From: Roseomonas acroporae
GTDB lineage: Bacteria; Pseudomonadota; Alphaproteobacteria; Acetobacterales; Acetobacteraceae
NCBI RefSeq assembly: GCF_023223525.1
Contig: NZ_JALPRX010000103.1
Coordinates: 1 to 63,778, forward strand
Length of the DNA: 63,778 nucleotides
Direction: 5' to 3'
How positions within the stretch are numbered: position 1 is the first letter of the stretch; each line of letters begins with the position of its first letter. The position numbers were made by a program, and so were the translations under genes. This document shows, piece after piece, positions 10,638-20,187 of the stretch. The notes below the pieces were generated by a model, which did not search any database, had not been told where the DNA came from, and saw nothing but the letters and a program-made list of their open reading frames with translations.

Positions 10638-11729
10638 ATGTCCTTCCAGACCACCCGCCGGCGCCTCGCCCGCCATGCCGCGCTGGGCGCGCTCGGCCTC
10701 GCCGCCGGGCTGCCGCGCCGGGCGCGCGCCGCCGAGCGCGTCATCCGCCTCGGCTTCGCCTCGATCGGCGCCGGCAACCGGCAGTTCACCGGCGGCTCGC
10801 CGGCCGCCCTCGCGCATGCGGAGCGCCACCTGGAGCGCGACTTCGCCGCCGACGGCGACGTCGCCATCCGGTGGCACTTCTTCGCCGGCGCGGGGCCGGC
10901 GGTGAACGAGGCGCTGGCGAACAACCAGCTCGATTTCGCCATCCAGGGCGACCTGCCCTCGGTGATCGGCCGCGCCAACGGGCTGCGGACGCGGATCGTG
11001 CTGGCCTCGGGCATCGACAACCCGATCTACCTCGCCGTGCCGCCCGACTCGCCGATCCGGGGCGTCGCGGACCTGCGCGGGCGCACCGTGGCGTGGCACC
11101 GCGGCACCAACCTGCACCTCGCCATCGCCAAGGTGCTGGCGGCGAACGGACTGAGCGAACGCGACCTCAAGGTGGTGAACATGGACTTCGCCACCGCCGA
11201 CGCGGCGCTGGCCAGCCGCAACATCGAGGCGCAGTTCGGCTCGCCCACCGTGTTCTCGCTGGTGCGACAGGGGCTGGCGCGCATCGCCTACACCACGAAG
11301 GGCGACAACCCGGCCTACGGCCGCAACTCCACCCTGCTGGTCACGGAGCAGTTCGAGGCCGCGCATCCCGACTTGGTGGCGCGCGTCGTGAAGGGCATCG
11401 TCCGCGCCAGCGACTGGGCCTCGGACGAGGCGAACCGCGAGGCGCTGTTCGCGATCTGGGCGCGCTCGGGCCATCCGCTGGAGAACTACCGCGACGACTT
11501 CGCCGGACTGCCGCTCACCGCGCGCAACAACCCGCTGCTCGACGACTTCCTGGAGCGCCAGTACCAGGCGCAGGCCGAGCAGGCGCTCGAATACCGGCTG
11601 ATCCGCCGGCCGGTCGGCACCCAGGGCTGGTTCGAGCGCCGCTACCAGGAGGCCGCGCTGCGCGAGCTTGGCCTGGAGGGGCGCTGGCAGCGGCGCGGCG
11701 CCGACGGCAAGGCGCAGGGGGCGGCATGA
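10638..11729 (+). CDS. ABC transporter substrate-binding protein, SsuA/nitrate-sulfonate type
   Basis: A 363-residue periplasmic receptor with an N-terminal TTRRRLARHAALGALG segment that fits a Tat or Sec signal ending at ARAAE (about residue 32). The SsuA-type fold is indicated by VNEALANNQLDFAIQGDLPS, then DLRGRTVAWHRGTNLH and the QFGSPTVFSLV region. It lies between the ATPase and permease genes and overlaps the first permease start by 4 nt. The ligand is probably an organosulfur anion, given the terminal TauD-like gene, but nitrate- or pyrimidine-type ligands cannot be excluded from sequence. Confidence 0.88.
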   Translation: MSFQTTRRRLARHAALGALGLAAGLPRRARAAERVIRLGFASIGAGNRQFTGGSPAALAHAERHLERDFAADGDVAIRWHFFAGAGPAVNEALANNQLDFAIQGDLPSVIGRANGLRTRIVLASGIDNPIYLAVPPDSPIRGVADLRGRTVAWHRGTNLHLAIAKVLAANGLSERDLKVVNMDFATADAALASRNIEAQFGSPTVFSLVRQGLARIAYTTKGDNPAYGRNSTLLVTEQFEAAHPDLVARVVKGIVRASDWASDEANREALFAIWARSGHPLENYRDDFAGLPLTARNNPLLDDFLERQYQAQAEQALEYRLIRRPVGTQGWFERRYQEAALRELGLEGRWQRRGADGKAQGAA

Positions 11730-12574
11730 GCGGCGCCGCCTACGCCGGGGCGGCGGCACGGCCGGCGGCGCCCGGTCGCCGGGCCGGCGGCGCGGGACGG
11801 ATCGCGGCCCGGCTGCGCGCCGGCATCGCCACGCTGCTCCTGCCGCTGCTCGTGCCGGCGGCGCTGCTGCTGCTCTGGTCGGTCGCGTCGGACCGGGGCT
11901 GGCTGCCGGCGCAGATCCTGCCGGCGCCCGGGCTGGTCCGGGACACCCTGCTCGACCTGTGGCGCAGCAGCGACCTGACGCGCGACGCCGGCATCAGCCT
12001 CGGGCGCGTCGCGCAGGGCTTCGCGCTCGGCGGCGCGCTCGGCCTGCTGCTCGGCGCCGCCATGGGCCTGTCGCGCACGGCCGAGGACTACCTGAAGCCG
12101 CTCCTCACCGCGCTCGCCCAGGTGCCAACCATCGGCTGGGTGCCGCTGCTGATGCTGCCGCTCGGCATCGGCGAGACGCTGAAGGTGGCGATCATCGCCA
12201 AGGCGGCGCTGGTGCCGGTGGTGCTGAACACGCTGGCCGGCATCCGCGCCGTGCCGCCCGCCCTGTTCGAGGTGGCCGCGGTGTTCCGCTACACGCGCGC
12301 GCAGCTGCTCGGCCGCGTGCTGCTGCCGGCGGCCGTGCCGCCGCTGTTCGCCGGCCTGCGCCTCGGCCTGACCAACGCCTGGAAGGCGCTGGTGGCGGTG
12401 GAGCTGCTCGCCTCGTCGGAAGGGCTCGGCTACCAGCTCGTCTGGGGGCGGCAGATGATGCAGATGGATGTCGTGATCGCCGCCATGGTGGTGATCGCGG
12501 CGTTCGGCCTGCTGCTCGATGCCGGCCTCGGCCGCGTCGAACGCCGGCTCCAGCGCTGGAGGGTGGCGGCATGA
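11726..12574 (+). CDS. ABC transporter permease, SsuC/TauC type (first of two)
   Basis: A 282-residue inner-membrane permease with about six hydrophobic segments after a charged, alanine-rich N-terminus. The BPD_transp_1 EAA loop region is seen around EVAAVFRYTRAQLLGRVLLP. The ATG overlaps the receptor gene stop (ATGA), and its own stop overlaps the next permease start, so the three are translationally coupled. Two distinct permease genes instead of one suggest a heterodimeric channel. Confidence 0.9.
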   Translation: MSGAAYAGAAARPAAPGRRAGGAGRIAARLRAGIATLLLPLLVPAALLLLWSVASDRGWLPAQILPAPGLVRDTLLDLWRSSDLTRDAGISLGRVAQGFALGGALGLLLGAAMGLSRTAEDYLKPLLTALAQVPTIGWVPLLMLPLGIGETLKVAIIAKAALVPVVLNTLAGIRAVPPALFEVAAVFRYTRAQLLGRVLLPAAVPPLFAGLRLGLTNAWKALVAVELLASSEGLGYQLVWGRQMMQMDVVIAAMVVIAAFGLLLDAGLGRVERRLQRWRVAA

Positions 12575-13365
12575 GCGCGCTGCCCAACCCCGCAGCGGGA
12601 CCTACGGCGGGCCGCGCGACGGGCCCCGCGCGCCGGGCGCTGCGCGGCGTGCTGCCGCCGCTGCTGCTGCTCGCGGCGTGGCAGGCGGCGAGCACGGGCG
12701 GCCTCGCCGATCCGCGCCTGCTGCCGCCGCTGGAGCGCGTCGCGGCGGCGGCCTGGACGCAGCTCACCGCCGGCAACCTGCGCGACAGCCTGCTGCGCGA
12801 CCTCGGCGGCTTCGCGCTGGGGGCGTCGGCCGGCCTCGGCCTCGGCCTGCTGCTCGGCCTGTCGCCGCTCGCGGGGCGGCTGCTGCGGCCGAGCTTCGAC
12901 GCGCTGAAGGGGATCGCGGTCTTCGCCTGGATCCCGCTGATCGCGATCTGGTTCGGCTTCGGCGAGGCCTCGAAGCTGGCCTTCATCGCGCTCGCCGCCT
13001 TCACGCCGGTCGTGCTCAACGTGGACGAGGGCGTGCGCGGCGTGCCGGCGCCGCTGCGCGAGGTCGCCGCCGCCCTCGCCTGGACGCCCTGGCAGCGCCT
13101 GACGCGACTCGTCCTGCCGGCGGCGCTGCCCTCGATCCTGACCGGCCTGCAGCTCGGGCTGATCCACGCCTGGCTCGCGACGGTCGGCGCCGAGTACTTC
13201 CTGGCCAAGGGCAGCGGCCTCGGCGGCGTGCTGATCGAGGGGCGCGACCGCTTCGACATGGCGCAGGTGCTGCTCGGCGTCCTGCTGCTGGGCGGCGTCG
13301 GCTACGCGCTGAACCGCCTCGCCGACCTCGCCGCCCGCCGGCTCACCCGCTGGCGCACGGCCTGA
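12571..13365 (+). CDS. ABC transporter permease, SsuC/TauC type (second of two)
   Basis: A 264-residue permease with the conserved EAA-type loop REVAAALAWTPWQRLTRLVLP and the segment FAWIPLIAIWFGFGEASK, typical of nitrate/sulfonate/taurine permeases. It starts 4 nt inside the preceding permease gene. It is a paralogue of that gene and not a duplicate, since the sequences differ clearly. It forms the importer with the ATPase and receptor encoded at 9761 and 10638. Confidence 0.9.
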   Translation: MSALPNPAAGPTAGRATGPARRALRGVLPPLLLLAAWQAASTGGLADPRLLPPLERVAAAAWTQLTAGNLRDSLLRDLGGFALGASAGLGLGLLLGLSPLAGRLLRPSFDALKGIAVFAWIPLIAIWFGFGEASKLAFIALAAFTPVVLNVDEGVRGVPAPLREVAAALAWTPWQRLTRLVLPAALPSILTGLQLGLIHAWLATVGAEYFLAKGSGLGGVLIEGRDRFDMAQVLLGVLLLGGVGYALNRLADLAARRLTRWRTA

Positions 13366-13389
13366 CTCCGAAACCCGAACGGGAAAGGG

Positions 13390-14229
13390 ATGAACCGCAT
13401 GTCCTACGACGCCATCACCGTCACGCCGGTCTCGCCGCATCTCGGCGCCTTCGTCGCCGGCATCGACCTCGGCAACCCGCTCAGCAACCGGCAGGTGGAG
13501 GAGGTGCACCAGGCGCTGCTCGACCACCAGGTGCTGTTCTTCCGCGACCAGAGGAACATCACGCTGGAAAGCCAGAAGGCGTTCGGCCGGCATTTCGGCG
13601 AGCTGCACGTCCACCCCAACACGCCCGGCCCCGAGGGGCATCCCGAGATCCTGCCGATCCACGCCGACGCGAATTCGAAGCGCGTCGCCGGCGAGCGCTG
13701 GCACTCCGACGTCTCCTGCGACCCGGAGCCGCCGCTCGGCAGCATCCTGCACATCCACACCGTGCCGCCGATCGGCGGCGACACGCTCTTCGCCAGCAGC
13801 GGCGCCGCCTACGACGCGCTCTCGCCGCGCCTGAAGACCTACCTGGAGGGGCTGACGGCGTTCCACTCCGGCGAGCGTTCCTACCGCCGCACCAACCGCC
13901 TGCTCGGCATCGACGACCGCGGCCGCACCTTCCCCAGCGCCAACCACCCGGTGGTGCGCACCCACCCGGAGACGGGCCGCAAGTCGCTCTTCGTCAACCG
14001 CGGCTTCACCTACCGGATCAACGAGGTCTCCGAGGAGGAGAGCGACGCGATCCTGAACTACCTCTACCAGCACCAGGAGAAGCCGGACTTCCAGGTGCGC
14101 TTCAACTGGACGCCGGATTCCGTGGCGTTCTGGGACAACCGCGCGGTGCAGCACCTGGCGCTGTGGGACTACTACCCGAACACGCGCTCGGGCTTCCGCG
14201 TCACCATCAAGGGCAGCAGGCCGGTCTGA
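13390..14229 (+). CDS. TauD/TfdA-family 2-oxoglutarate-dependent dioxygenase
   Basis: A 279-residue Fe(II)/2-oxoglutarate dioxygenase. The iron ligands H105 and D107 lie in GERWHSDVSC, H255 in NRAVQHLALWDYYP, and the 2-oxoglutarate-binding arginine is R270 in RSGFRVTIKG. TauD releases sulfite from taurine, and relatives such as AtsK and TfdA act on alkyl sulfates or aryloxyacetates. As the last gene of a sulfonate-type importer operon, 24 nt after the permease, it probably liberates sulfite or sulfate from the imported compound. The exact substrate is not readable. Confidence 0.92.
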   Translation: MNRMSYDAITVTPVSPHLGAFVAGIDLGNPLSNRQVEEVHQALLDHQVLFFRDQRNITLESQKAFGRHFGELHVHPNTPGPEGHPEILPIHADANSKRVAGERWHSDVSCDPEPPLGSILHIHTVPPIGGDTLFASSGAAYDALSPRLKTYLEGLTAFHSGERSYRRTNRLLGIDDRGRTFPSANHPVVRTHPETGRKSLFVNRGFTYRINEVSEEESDAILNYLYQHQEKPDFQVRFNWTPDSVAFWDNRAVQHLALWDYYPNTRSGFRVTIKGSRPV

Positions 14230-14398
14230 CACCGGCCCGTCTCCGGGCGGGCCTTGCGGAATCCCGGCCTCGTCCGGGGTTCCGGCATGCTCTGCGCGAG
14301 GCAGGCCGAGCGGGCGGCGCCGGCTCGGAGCGGGGCATCCGCGGGCCGCCGGTGCGCGGCCGGGGCGATCCTGCGGGCGCGCGGCCTGCGGCCTCGCC

Positions 14399-15883
14399 TC
14401 ACGCCGAGCGTGCCGGCGGGGCGGGGCGGTGCCCGGCGGCGCCTCCCTCGCCGCCCCCCGGCAGGCCCTGCGCGACCAGCCGGGCCAGCGCGCGGGGCTG
14501 GTCGGTCATCTGCGGCAGCCCCATCAGCTCGCCATAGGTGCCGCGCGCCGGCGGGCCGGCCACGAGCAGGTCCGGCTGCGCCGCACCGGCGGCGTCGAGC
14601 GCCCGCCCGGCGCCGTCCACGGCGATGCCGAGGCCGCAGGGATCGGGCAGGATGGCGCCCGCCTCCCACAGGCTGCGCAGCGCGGGGTTGGCGGCGAGGG
14701 CCTGCCCGTGCGCCGGGCCGGTGCAGTTGACCACCGCCGACACCGTCCGCCCGATCGCCGCCGCCGCCGCCGGGGCGCCGCGCGGACGGAGCAGGAGGTG
14801 GATACCGTCCGCCTCCGGCCGCGCCTCCAGCAGGCTCCCGGCGAGCAGGAGGACGCCGCCCGCCGCGATCTCCCGCCGCAGCAGCGCGTCGATCTGCGGC
14901 GCGCTCTGGAAGCGGTGCACGTCCCACCAGGCGCGCAGGTGCCGCAGCGCACGGCGCTTCTCGGCCAGCGGCAGGGCGCCCCAGACCGCCGGCGCCTGCT
15001 CGCGCAGCGCGGCGATCACGTTCTCCCAAGGGCGGCCGGCAGCCACCTCGGCCGCGACCGCCGCGCGCACCCGGCGCAGCAGCGCGGTGGCGCCGGTGGC
15101 CGGCGCGGTGGCGAAGTCGCCGGCCGGGCCGACCGGCAGCGGGGTGCGCGGGCGCGGCAGCAGCCCGTGCCGCGACAGGGCCAGGATCCGCCCGGCATGG
15201 CCGCGCCGGCGCAGCGCCGCCACCACGTCGCAGCCGGTCAGGCCGGTGCCGAGCACCAGGACGTCGCCCGTCCCCGATACCCGGTCGAGCGCCGCCATGT
15301 CCCAGGGATCGGCCACCAGCCGTGCGTCGCCGGACAGCGTGCGCAGCGGCGCCGGCAAGGCCGGCGGCAGGTGCCCGGTGGCGAGCACCACGCACCCGGC
15401 CGGCAGCACGCCGCCGTCGTCGAGCGTGACGAGGAAGCCGCCGGGCGCCCGGCGGATCGCCGTGGCCCGGGCACGCCGGTGGCGGAACGCCATCGCCGGC
15501 GCGGCGGCGACGGCCTCGGCCAGCCGCTCGGCGACGTAGCGGCCGAACGCGGCGCGCTGCGGGAACAGGCCGCCCCCCGCCACCGTCGCCGCCGGGTCGC
15601 GCGCCGGCACGCCCTGCCGGCGCAGCCAATCGTCGAAATCGGCCGGTGCCTCGCCGAACAGCGACATGCGCGTCGCCGCGACGTTGACGCGGCTCGTCGG
15701 CTCGGCGGTGGAGTAGGCGAGGCCGGCGCCGGGCAGGGCCGCTGGCTCCAGCAGGGTCAGCCGCGCCGGCCGGTCGCCATGGTCGCGCAGCAGGTGCAGC
15801 GCGAAGGCGGCCCCTGCCAGGCCGCCGCCGACCACCACGATCCCGGGCATGCTACCGGGCACGATGCCGGGCCCGTCGGTCAT
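14399..15883 (-). CDS. FAD/NAD(P)-binding protein
   Basis: About 494 residues with an N-terminal dinucleotide-binding fold (GIVVVGGGLAGAAFALHLL) and a second Rossmann motif near the middle (GDVLVLGTGLTGCDVVAALRR). This is the two-domain pattern of the FAD-NAD(P)-binding group related to monooxygenases and HI0933/YdhS-like proteins. ATTGH-like and GTYGELMGLPQ stretches complete it. The ATG at 15883 is chosen; a GTG at 15892 and an ATG at 15850 are possible. It is convergent with the dioxygenase operon and next to a decayed ABC ATPase fragment. The substrate is unknown. Confidence 0.83.
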   Translation of the reverse strand: MTDGPGIVPGSMPGIVVVGGGLAGAAFALHLLRDHGDRPARLTLLEPAALPGAGLAYSTAEPTSRVNVAATRMSLFGEAPADFDDWLRRQGVPARDPAATVAGGGLFPQRAAFGRYVAERLAEAVAAAPAMAFRHRRARATAIRRAPGGFLVTLDDGGVLPAGCVVLATGHLPPALPAPLRTLSGDARLVADPWDMAALDRVSGTGDVLVLGTGLTGCDVVAALRRRGHAGRILALSRHGLLPRPRTPLPVGPAGDFATAPATGATALLRRVRAAVAAEVAAGRPWENVIAALREQAPAVWGALPLAEKRRALRHLRAWWDVHRFQSAPQIDALLRREIAAGGVLLLAGSLLEARPEADGIHLLLRPRGAPAAAAAIGRTVSAVVNCTGPAHGQALAANPALRSLWEAGAILPDPCGLGIAVDGAGRALDAAGAAQPDLLVAGPPARGTYGELMGLPQMTDQPRALARLVAQGLPGGGEGGAAGHRPAPPARSA

Positions 15884-15929
15884 CCCACGCACGCCGCCCC
15901 CGGCGCCGCGGCCGAGGCGCAGTCCCGGT

Positions 15930-16019
15930 GGACCTCCCGCGGGGGTCCGGGGCGGGGCGCAGCATCGCCACCCGGTCGGCCAGCATCGGCGCCTCCTCGA
16001 TGTCGTGCGTCACCGGCGC
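15930..16019 (-). pseudogene. Decayed C-terminal fragment of an SsuB/TauB-type ABC ATPase
   Basis: Read on the minus strand, this stretch encodes VTHDIEEAPMLADRVAMLRP, the H-loop and following helix found near the end of SsuB/TauB ATPases. No Walker A, signature or Walker B lies upstream: the reading frame meets only GC-rich noncoding DNA and two repeat copies. It is therefore a relic of a lost transporter gene. It differs in sequence from the equivalents at 9761 and 34318, so it is not a recent copy of either. Confidence 0.7.
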
Positions 16020-16103
16020 CGGGGTGGGCCGCGCCGCCTCCGCGACGGCGGCGGCATGGCGAGCGCGGTTCCGTCAGCCCTGGCGAACGGGATCCGCTCT
16101 GGA

Positions 16104-16240
16104 GCATTTTCAAGCTGGGTGTACTCACCCAGCGACTCGGAAAATGCGAAAAGCCAAAAGGCCAGAGCATTTTCAAGCTGAGCGTCCTCGCTCAGCAGCT
16201 CGGAAAATGCGCCGGATCAAAGGCTAGAGCCGTGCCAGCA
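16104..16240 (+). repeat. Repeat copy C: two tandem M1 modules and half an M2 arm
   Basis: M1 palindromes at 16104-16147 and 16167-16210 are 63 bp apart and joined by a linker ending GGCCAGAG. They are followed by CTAGAGCCGTGCC (16224 on), which matches one arm of module M2 with one mismatch. That arm contains the TAG stop and last codons of the adjacent lyase gene; no opposite arm is present. Confidence 0.85.
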
Positions 16241-17105
16241 GGCGCCGCGCCCGCTCCACCACGGGCAGGTCGATCATCTGCCCCTCGAAGGCGACCGCGC
16301 CAATCCCCCGCGCCAGCGACTCCTCGAACGCCGCCACCATCCGCCGCGCGCGCGACACCTCGGCCTCGGAGGGGCCGTACTCCTCGTTGATGACCGGCAC
16401 CTGCGCCGGATGCACGCAGGAGGTGCAGGCGAAGCCGAGCCCGCGCGAGCGCCGCAGCGCCGCCCGGTACCCCTCGGGATCGGAGATCCCCGCCACCGTG
16501 CCGATGAAGCCGAGCGGCAGCACCCCCGCCGCGCGCGCCGCCACCAGCCCCAGCATCTTGGGCAGGAACAGCGAGTCGGCGCTCGGCTCCGCGCCGAGAT
16601 CGAGCGCCAGGTCCTCGCCGCCGACGCTCAGCGCCACCAGGCGCGGATCGGCGCGCGCGATCGCCTCCATCTGCGACAGCGCCGCGGCGCTCTCGACGAT
16701 GCCGACGAAGCGCACATGCCCCGCCGGCAGCCCCTCCGCCGCCTCGCGCGCCGCGACCAGCTCGGCCAGCAGCCGCACATGGTCCGGCCCGATCAGCTTG
16801 GGCAGCACCAGCGCCGTCACCTCGCGGCACACCGCCGCCTCGATGTCGGCCACGGCGAGGTCGAGCGGCCGGTTGATCCGCACGCACACATCGGCGCCGG
16901 CACGCCCCTCGAAGGGCTGGCCCACACGCCGCGCCGCCTCGCGCAGCCCGGCGCGCGCGGCCGGCTTCTGCGGCGGCGCAACGGCGTCCTCCAGATCGAG
17001 GATGATCGCGTCGGCGCCGCGCATGTGCGCCTTGGCGACGAACTTCTCGGTGCCCGCCGGGCAGTAGAGCAGCGAACGCCAGGGCGGCAGGGTGCGGTCG
17101 GTCAT
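16224..17105 (-). CDS. HpcH/HpaI aldolase / citrate lyase beta-family (CitE-like) CoA-ester lyase
   Basis: A 293-residue TIM-barrel lyase. It begins LPPWRSLLYCPAGTEKFVAKA, has DAIILDLEDAVAP (the conserved acidic Mg-binding region), CVRINRPLD and the later GGEDLALDLGAE. The C-terminal GFACTSCVHPAQVPVINEEYGP is typical of CitE-like malyl-, citramalyl- or beta-methylmalyl-CoA lyases. It lies downstream of prpD and prpC where prpB might be expected, so it may serve propionate or methylcitrate metabolism. That link is inference. Its stop codon TAG lies inside a repeat-module arm. Confidence 0.88.
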   Translation of the reverse strand: MTDRTLPPWRSLLYCPAGTEKFVAKAHMRGADAIILDLEDAVAPPQKPAARAGLREAARRVGQPFEGRAGADVCVRINRPLDLAVADIEAAVCREVTALVLPKLIGPDHVRLLAELVAAREAAEGLPAGHVRFVGIVESAAALSQMEAIARADPRLVALSVGGEDLALDLGAEPSADSLFLPKMLGLVAARAAGVLPLGFIGTVAGISDPEGYRAALRRSRGLGFACTSCVHPAQVPVINEEYGPSEAEVSRARRMVAAFEESLARGIGAVAFEGQMIDLPVVERARRLLARL

Positions 17106-17135
17106 GGTCGGGCGCCTCGCGGGCTAACACGTTTC

Positions 17136-17310
17136 GGGGAAGGCGCTGCCTTCCCCGGACCCCATCCGCCAGGAACCTCCGGTTCCTGGACCTCCGCTGG
17201 CGTTTGCGCCCGGCACGTTGCAACGCACGAGGCCTGAATCCGAACGGGGGATCCAAGGGGGCTTCGCCCCTTGGCGGGCGGGGGTGCGGGGGAGGGCCGC
17301 GCCCTCCCCC
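17136..17310. repeat. Cluster of four GC-rich hairpins between prpC and the lyase gene
   Basis: Four near-perfect palindromes follow one another at 17136-17156 (GGGGAAGGC stem), 17169-17189 (CCAGGAACC stem), 17253-17274 (CCAAGGGG stem) and 17288-17310 (GGGGGAGGGC stem). Similar hairpins occur at 49763-49807 and 52401-52500. They may act as attenuators or terminators, or as 3'-end stabilisers of the prpC mRNA. Confidence 0.8.
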
Positions 17311-17319
17311 GCCCCTGGC

Positions 17320-18477
17320 CTACTTCCCGCGCTTCTCCAGCGGCACGAACGCCAGATCCTCCGGCCCGACATAGTTCGCCGTCGGCCGGATGATCTTGTT
17401 GTCGATGCGCTGCTCGATCACGTGCGCCGACCAGCCCGAGGTGCGCGAGATGACGAAGAGCGGCGTGAACATCGCCGTCGGCACGCCCATCATGTGGTAG
17501 GAGACGGCGCTGAACCAGTCGAGGTTCGCGAACATCTTCTTCGTCTCGGCCATCACCGCCTCGATGCGGTCGGCGATGTCGTACATCTTCCGGCTGCCCG
17601 CCTCGTCGGAGAGCCGCAGCGCCACGCCCTTGATGATCTTGTTGCGCGGATCGGCGATCGTGTAGACGGGATGGCCGAAGCCGATCACCACCTCCTTGTT
17701 CGCCACGCGCCGGCGGATGTCGTCCTCCGCCTCGTTCGGGTCGGCGTAGCGCTTCTGGATCTCGAAGGCCACCTCGTTGGCGCCGCCATGCTTGGGCCCG
17801 CGCAGCGCGCCGATGCCGCCGGTGATGGCGGAATACATGTCGGACCCCGTGCCGGCGATGACGCGGCAGGTGAAGGTCGAGGCGTTGAACTCGTGCTCGG
17901 CGTAGAGGTTGAGCGAGGTGTGCATCGCCCGCACCCAGCTCTCGGACGGCGCCTTGCCGTGCAGCAGGTGCAGGAAGTGGCCGCCGATGCTGTCGTCGTC
18001 CGTCTCCACCTCGATCCGCCTGCCGTTGTTGCTGTAGTGGTACCAGTACAGCAGCATCGAGCCGAGCGAGGCCATCAGCCGGTCGGCGATGTCGCGCGCG
18101 CCGGGGATGTTGTGGTCCTCGCGCTCCGGCAGCGCGCAGCCGAGCGCCGAGACGCCGGTGCGCATCACGTCCATCGGGTGCGAGGCGGCGGGCAGCGCCT
18201 CCAGCGCCTGCTTCACGCTCGCCGGCAGGCCGCGCCAGGAACGCAGCTTGGCCTTGTAGCCGCGCAGCTCGCTCTCGTTGGGCAGCGAACCATGCACCAG
18301 CAGGTGCGCCAGTTCCTCGAACTCGCACTGCTCGGCGATGTCGAGGATGTCGTAGCCGCGGTAGTGCAGGTCGTTGCCGGTGCGCCCCACCGTGCACAGC
18401 GCGGTGTTACCGGCGACGACGCCGGACAGCGCGACCGACTTCTTGGGCTTGTTGGCGGGCGGTGCCGTCTCGCTCAT
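17320..18477 (-). CDS. prpC: 2-methylcitrate synthase / citrate synthase
   Basis: A 385-residue citrate-synthase fold protein of the short PrpC type. The catalytic residues are H230 ([10 protein letters not shown]), H269 (GFGHPVY) and D320 ([10 protein letters not shown]). It condenses propionyl-CoA, or acetyl-CoA, with oxaloacetate. The ATG at 18477 is preceded by a GGGAACGGGAACG stretch. The open frame extends about 52 residues further upstream, but that part is alanine/arginine-rich and unlike the family. It is downstream of prpD on the same strand, which supports the methylcitrate role over housekeeping citrate synthase. Confidence 0.92.
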   Translation of the reverse strand: MSETAPPANKPKKSVALSGVVAGNTALCTVGRTGNDLHYRGYDILDIAEQCEFEELAHLLVHGSLPNESELRGYKAKLRSWRGLPASVKQALEALPAASHPMDVMRTGVSALGCALPEREDHNIPGARDIADRLMASLGSMLLYWYHYSNNGRRIEVETDDDSIGGHFLHLLHGKAPSESWVRAMHTSLNLYAEHEFNASTFTCRVIAGTGSDMYSAITGGIGALRGPKHGGANEVAFEIQKRYADPNEAEDDIRRRVANKEVVIGFGHPVYTIADPRNKIIKGVALRLSDEAGSRKMYDIADRIEAVMAETKKMFANLDWFSAVSYHMMGVPTAMFTPLFVISRTSGWSAHVIEQRIDNKIIRPTANYVGPEDLAFVPLEKRGK

Positions 18478-18647
18478 CGTTCCCGTTCCCTGTCTTCTCG
18501 TCGTCGTGGCGGCGGTCATGATGGTAGCCAGGCCACCGCCCCGCATCGTCCCGGGCGGCGCGACCGGCGCCGCCCTGCATCCCCGGCGCCGGCGGCGCCC
18601 TGCATCCACGGCGCCGGCGGCGCCGCTCGTCACGTCATGCGGCCGGC

Positions 18648-20162
18648 TCAGCCCTTCCAGCCGAAGATGCCGGTCCGCTCGCTCCGCGCCAGCTTGCCCG
18701 TGGGCAGCGCCACGGTCAGGCCGAACAGCTCGTCATGCTTCAGCTCCGGCAGGCGCTGCGCGACCGCGAGGAACCGCTTCGCCTCGGCCGGGTCGAGGAT
18801 CCCTTCGGTCAGGATCTCGAACTTGCGCACGTAGTCGGCGCGCTTCCAGGGCGTCGCGCCCAGCGTGTGCGCGTTGGCGACCGCCATCTCCTCGTCGTGG
18901 ACCGTGCCGTCCTTCATGCGGATGATGATGCGCCCGCCGAACGCCTTCACGTTCGGGTCGTCGGCGTGGTAGCGCTCGGTCCACTTCGGCACCTCGACGG
19001 TGCTGATCTTGTGCCACAGCCGCACCGTGTCCGCCCGCCGCGCCCGCTCCGGCGCGTAGGACCTCACGTGATGCCAGGCACCGTCCTGCAGCGCCACCGC
19101 CACGATGTACATGATGGAGTGGTCGAGCGTCTCGCGCGACGCCTCCGGGTCCATCTTCTGCGGGTCGTTGGCGCCGGTGCCGATCACGTAGTGGGTGTGG
19201 TGCGAGGTCTCGATCAGGATCGAGTCCACGTCGTCCCAGTTCTGGATCTTCTTGCCCATCTTGAAGGCGAGGTCGATCAGCGCCTGGGACTGGTACTCGG
19301 CCGAATGCTCCTTGGTGTAGGTGTCGAGGATGGCGCACTTGGCCTCGCCCTTGCCCGGCAGCGGCACCTTGTAGTGCGCGCCCTTGCCGTCCAGCATCCA
19401 GGCGATCACGCTGTCCTCGCCCTCGTAGATCGGGCTCGGCGCGCCCTCGCCCAGCATGGCGCGGTCCACCGCCTCGACGGCGAGCTTGCCGGCATGCGAC
19501 GGCGCGAAGGCCTTCCAGGAGGAGATCTCGCCCTTGCGGCTCTGGCGCGTCGCCGTCGTCACGTGCAGCGCCTGCTGCACCGCCTGGTAGATGGTCTCGG
19601 TGTCGAGCCCGAGCAGCGTGCCGATGCCGGCCGCCGCCGAGGGGCCGAGATGCGCCACGTGGTCGATCTTGTGCTTGTGCAGGCAGATCGCCTTCACGAG
19701 GTCGACCTGGATCTCGTAGCCCGTGGCGAGGCCGCGGATCAGCGCCTTGCCGTCCGCGCCGCACTGCTGCGCGACGGCCAGGATCGGCGGGATGTTGTCG
19801 CCGGGGTGGCTGTACTCGGCGGCGAGGAAGGTGTCGTGGTAGTCGAGCTCGCGCACCGCCGTGCCGTTGGCCCAGGCGGCCCATTCGGCGTGCACGCGCA
19901 CGTCCGGGCCGCAGCCGAACACGGTGGCGCCGCCCTGGCGCGGATGCGCCAGCGCCTGGGTGCGCGCCGTGGTCACGGGATGGCGGTTGATCGCGGCGAT
20001 CGCCACCGAGGCGTTGTCGATCACCCGGTTGATGATCATGTCGGCCACCTCGGCCTCGACCGCCACCGGATCGGTCGCCACCTCGGCGATCTTCCAGGCG
20101 AGCTGGCTCTCGCGGGGCAGCCGGTCGGCCTCGGGGTGGACGCGGACGTCGTGAATCTGCAT
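18648..20162 (-). CDS. prpD: 2-methylcitrate dehydratase (MmgE/PrpD family)
   Basis: A 504-residue MmgE/PrpD protein that dehydrates 2-methylcitrate to 2-methyl-cis-aconitate in propionate breakdown. Family blocks visible are [19 protein letters not shown] near the start, [36 protein letters not shown] and [13 protein letters not shown]. The start [16 protein letters not shown] fits the family; the longer frame upstream is low-complexity. It is followed by prpC and a CitE-like lyase. Two near-identical 16-bp sites lie upstream and may be regulatory. Confidence 0.94.
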   Translation of the reverse strand: MQIHDVRVHPEADRLPRESQLAWKIAEVATDPVAVEAEVADMIINRVIDNASVAIAAINRHPVTTARTQALAHPRQGGATVFGCGPDVRVHAEWAAWANGTAVRELDYHDTFLAAEYSHPGDNIPPILAVAQQCGADGKALIRGLATGYEIQVDLVKAICLHKHKIDHVAHLGPSAAAGIGTLLGLDTETIYQAVQQALHVTTATRQSRKGEISSWKAFAPSHAGKLAVEAVDRAMLGEGAPSPIYEGEDSVIAWMLDGKGAHYKVPLPGKGEAKCAILDTYTKEHSAEYQSQALIDLAFKMGKKIQNWDDVDSILIETSHHTHYVIGTGANDPQKMDPEASRETLDHSIMYIVAVALQDGAWHHVRSYAPERARRADTVRLWHKISTVEVPKWTERYHADDPNVKAFGGRIIIRMKDGTVHDEEMAVANAHTLGATPWKRADYVRKFEILTEGILDPAEAKRFLAVAQRLPELKHDELFGLTVALPTGKLARSERTGIFGWKG

Positions 20163-20187
20163 CGGGTCTGACGTGGCTCCCTGATTT

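Noticed and set aside
18478-18633. N-terminal extension of prpC by 52 residues
   Set aside because: The extension is Arg/Ala-rich and not part of the citrate synthase fold; the ATG at 18477 gives the usual start.
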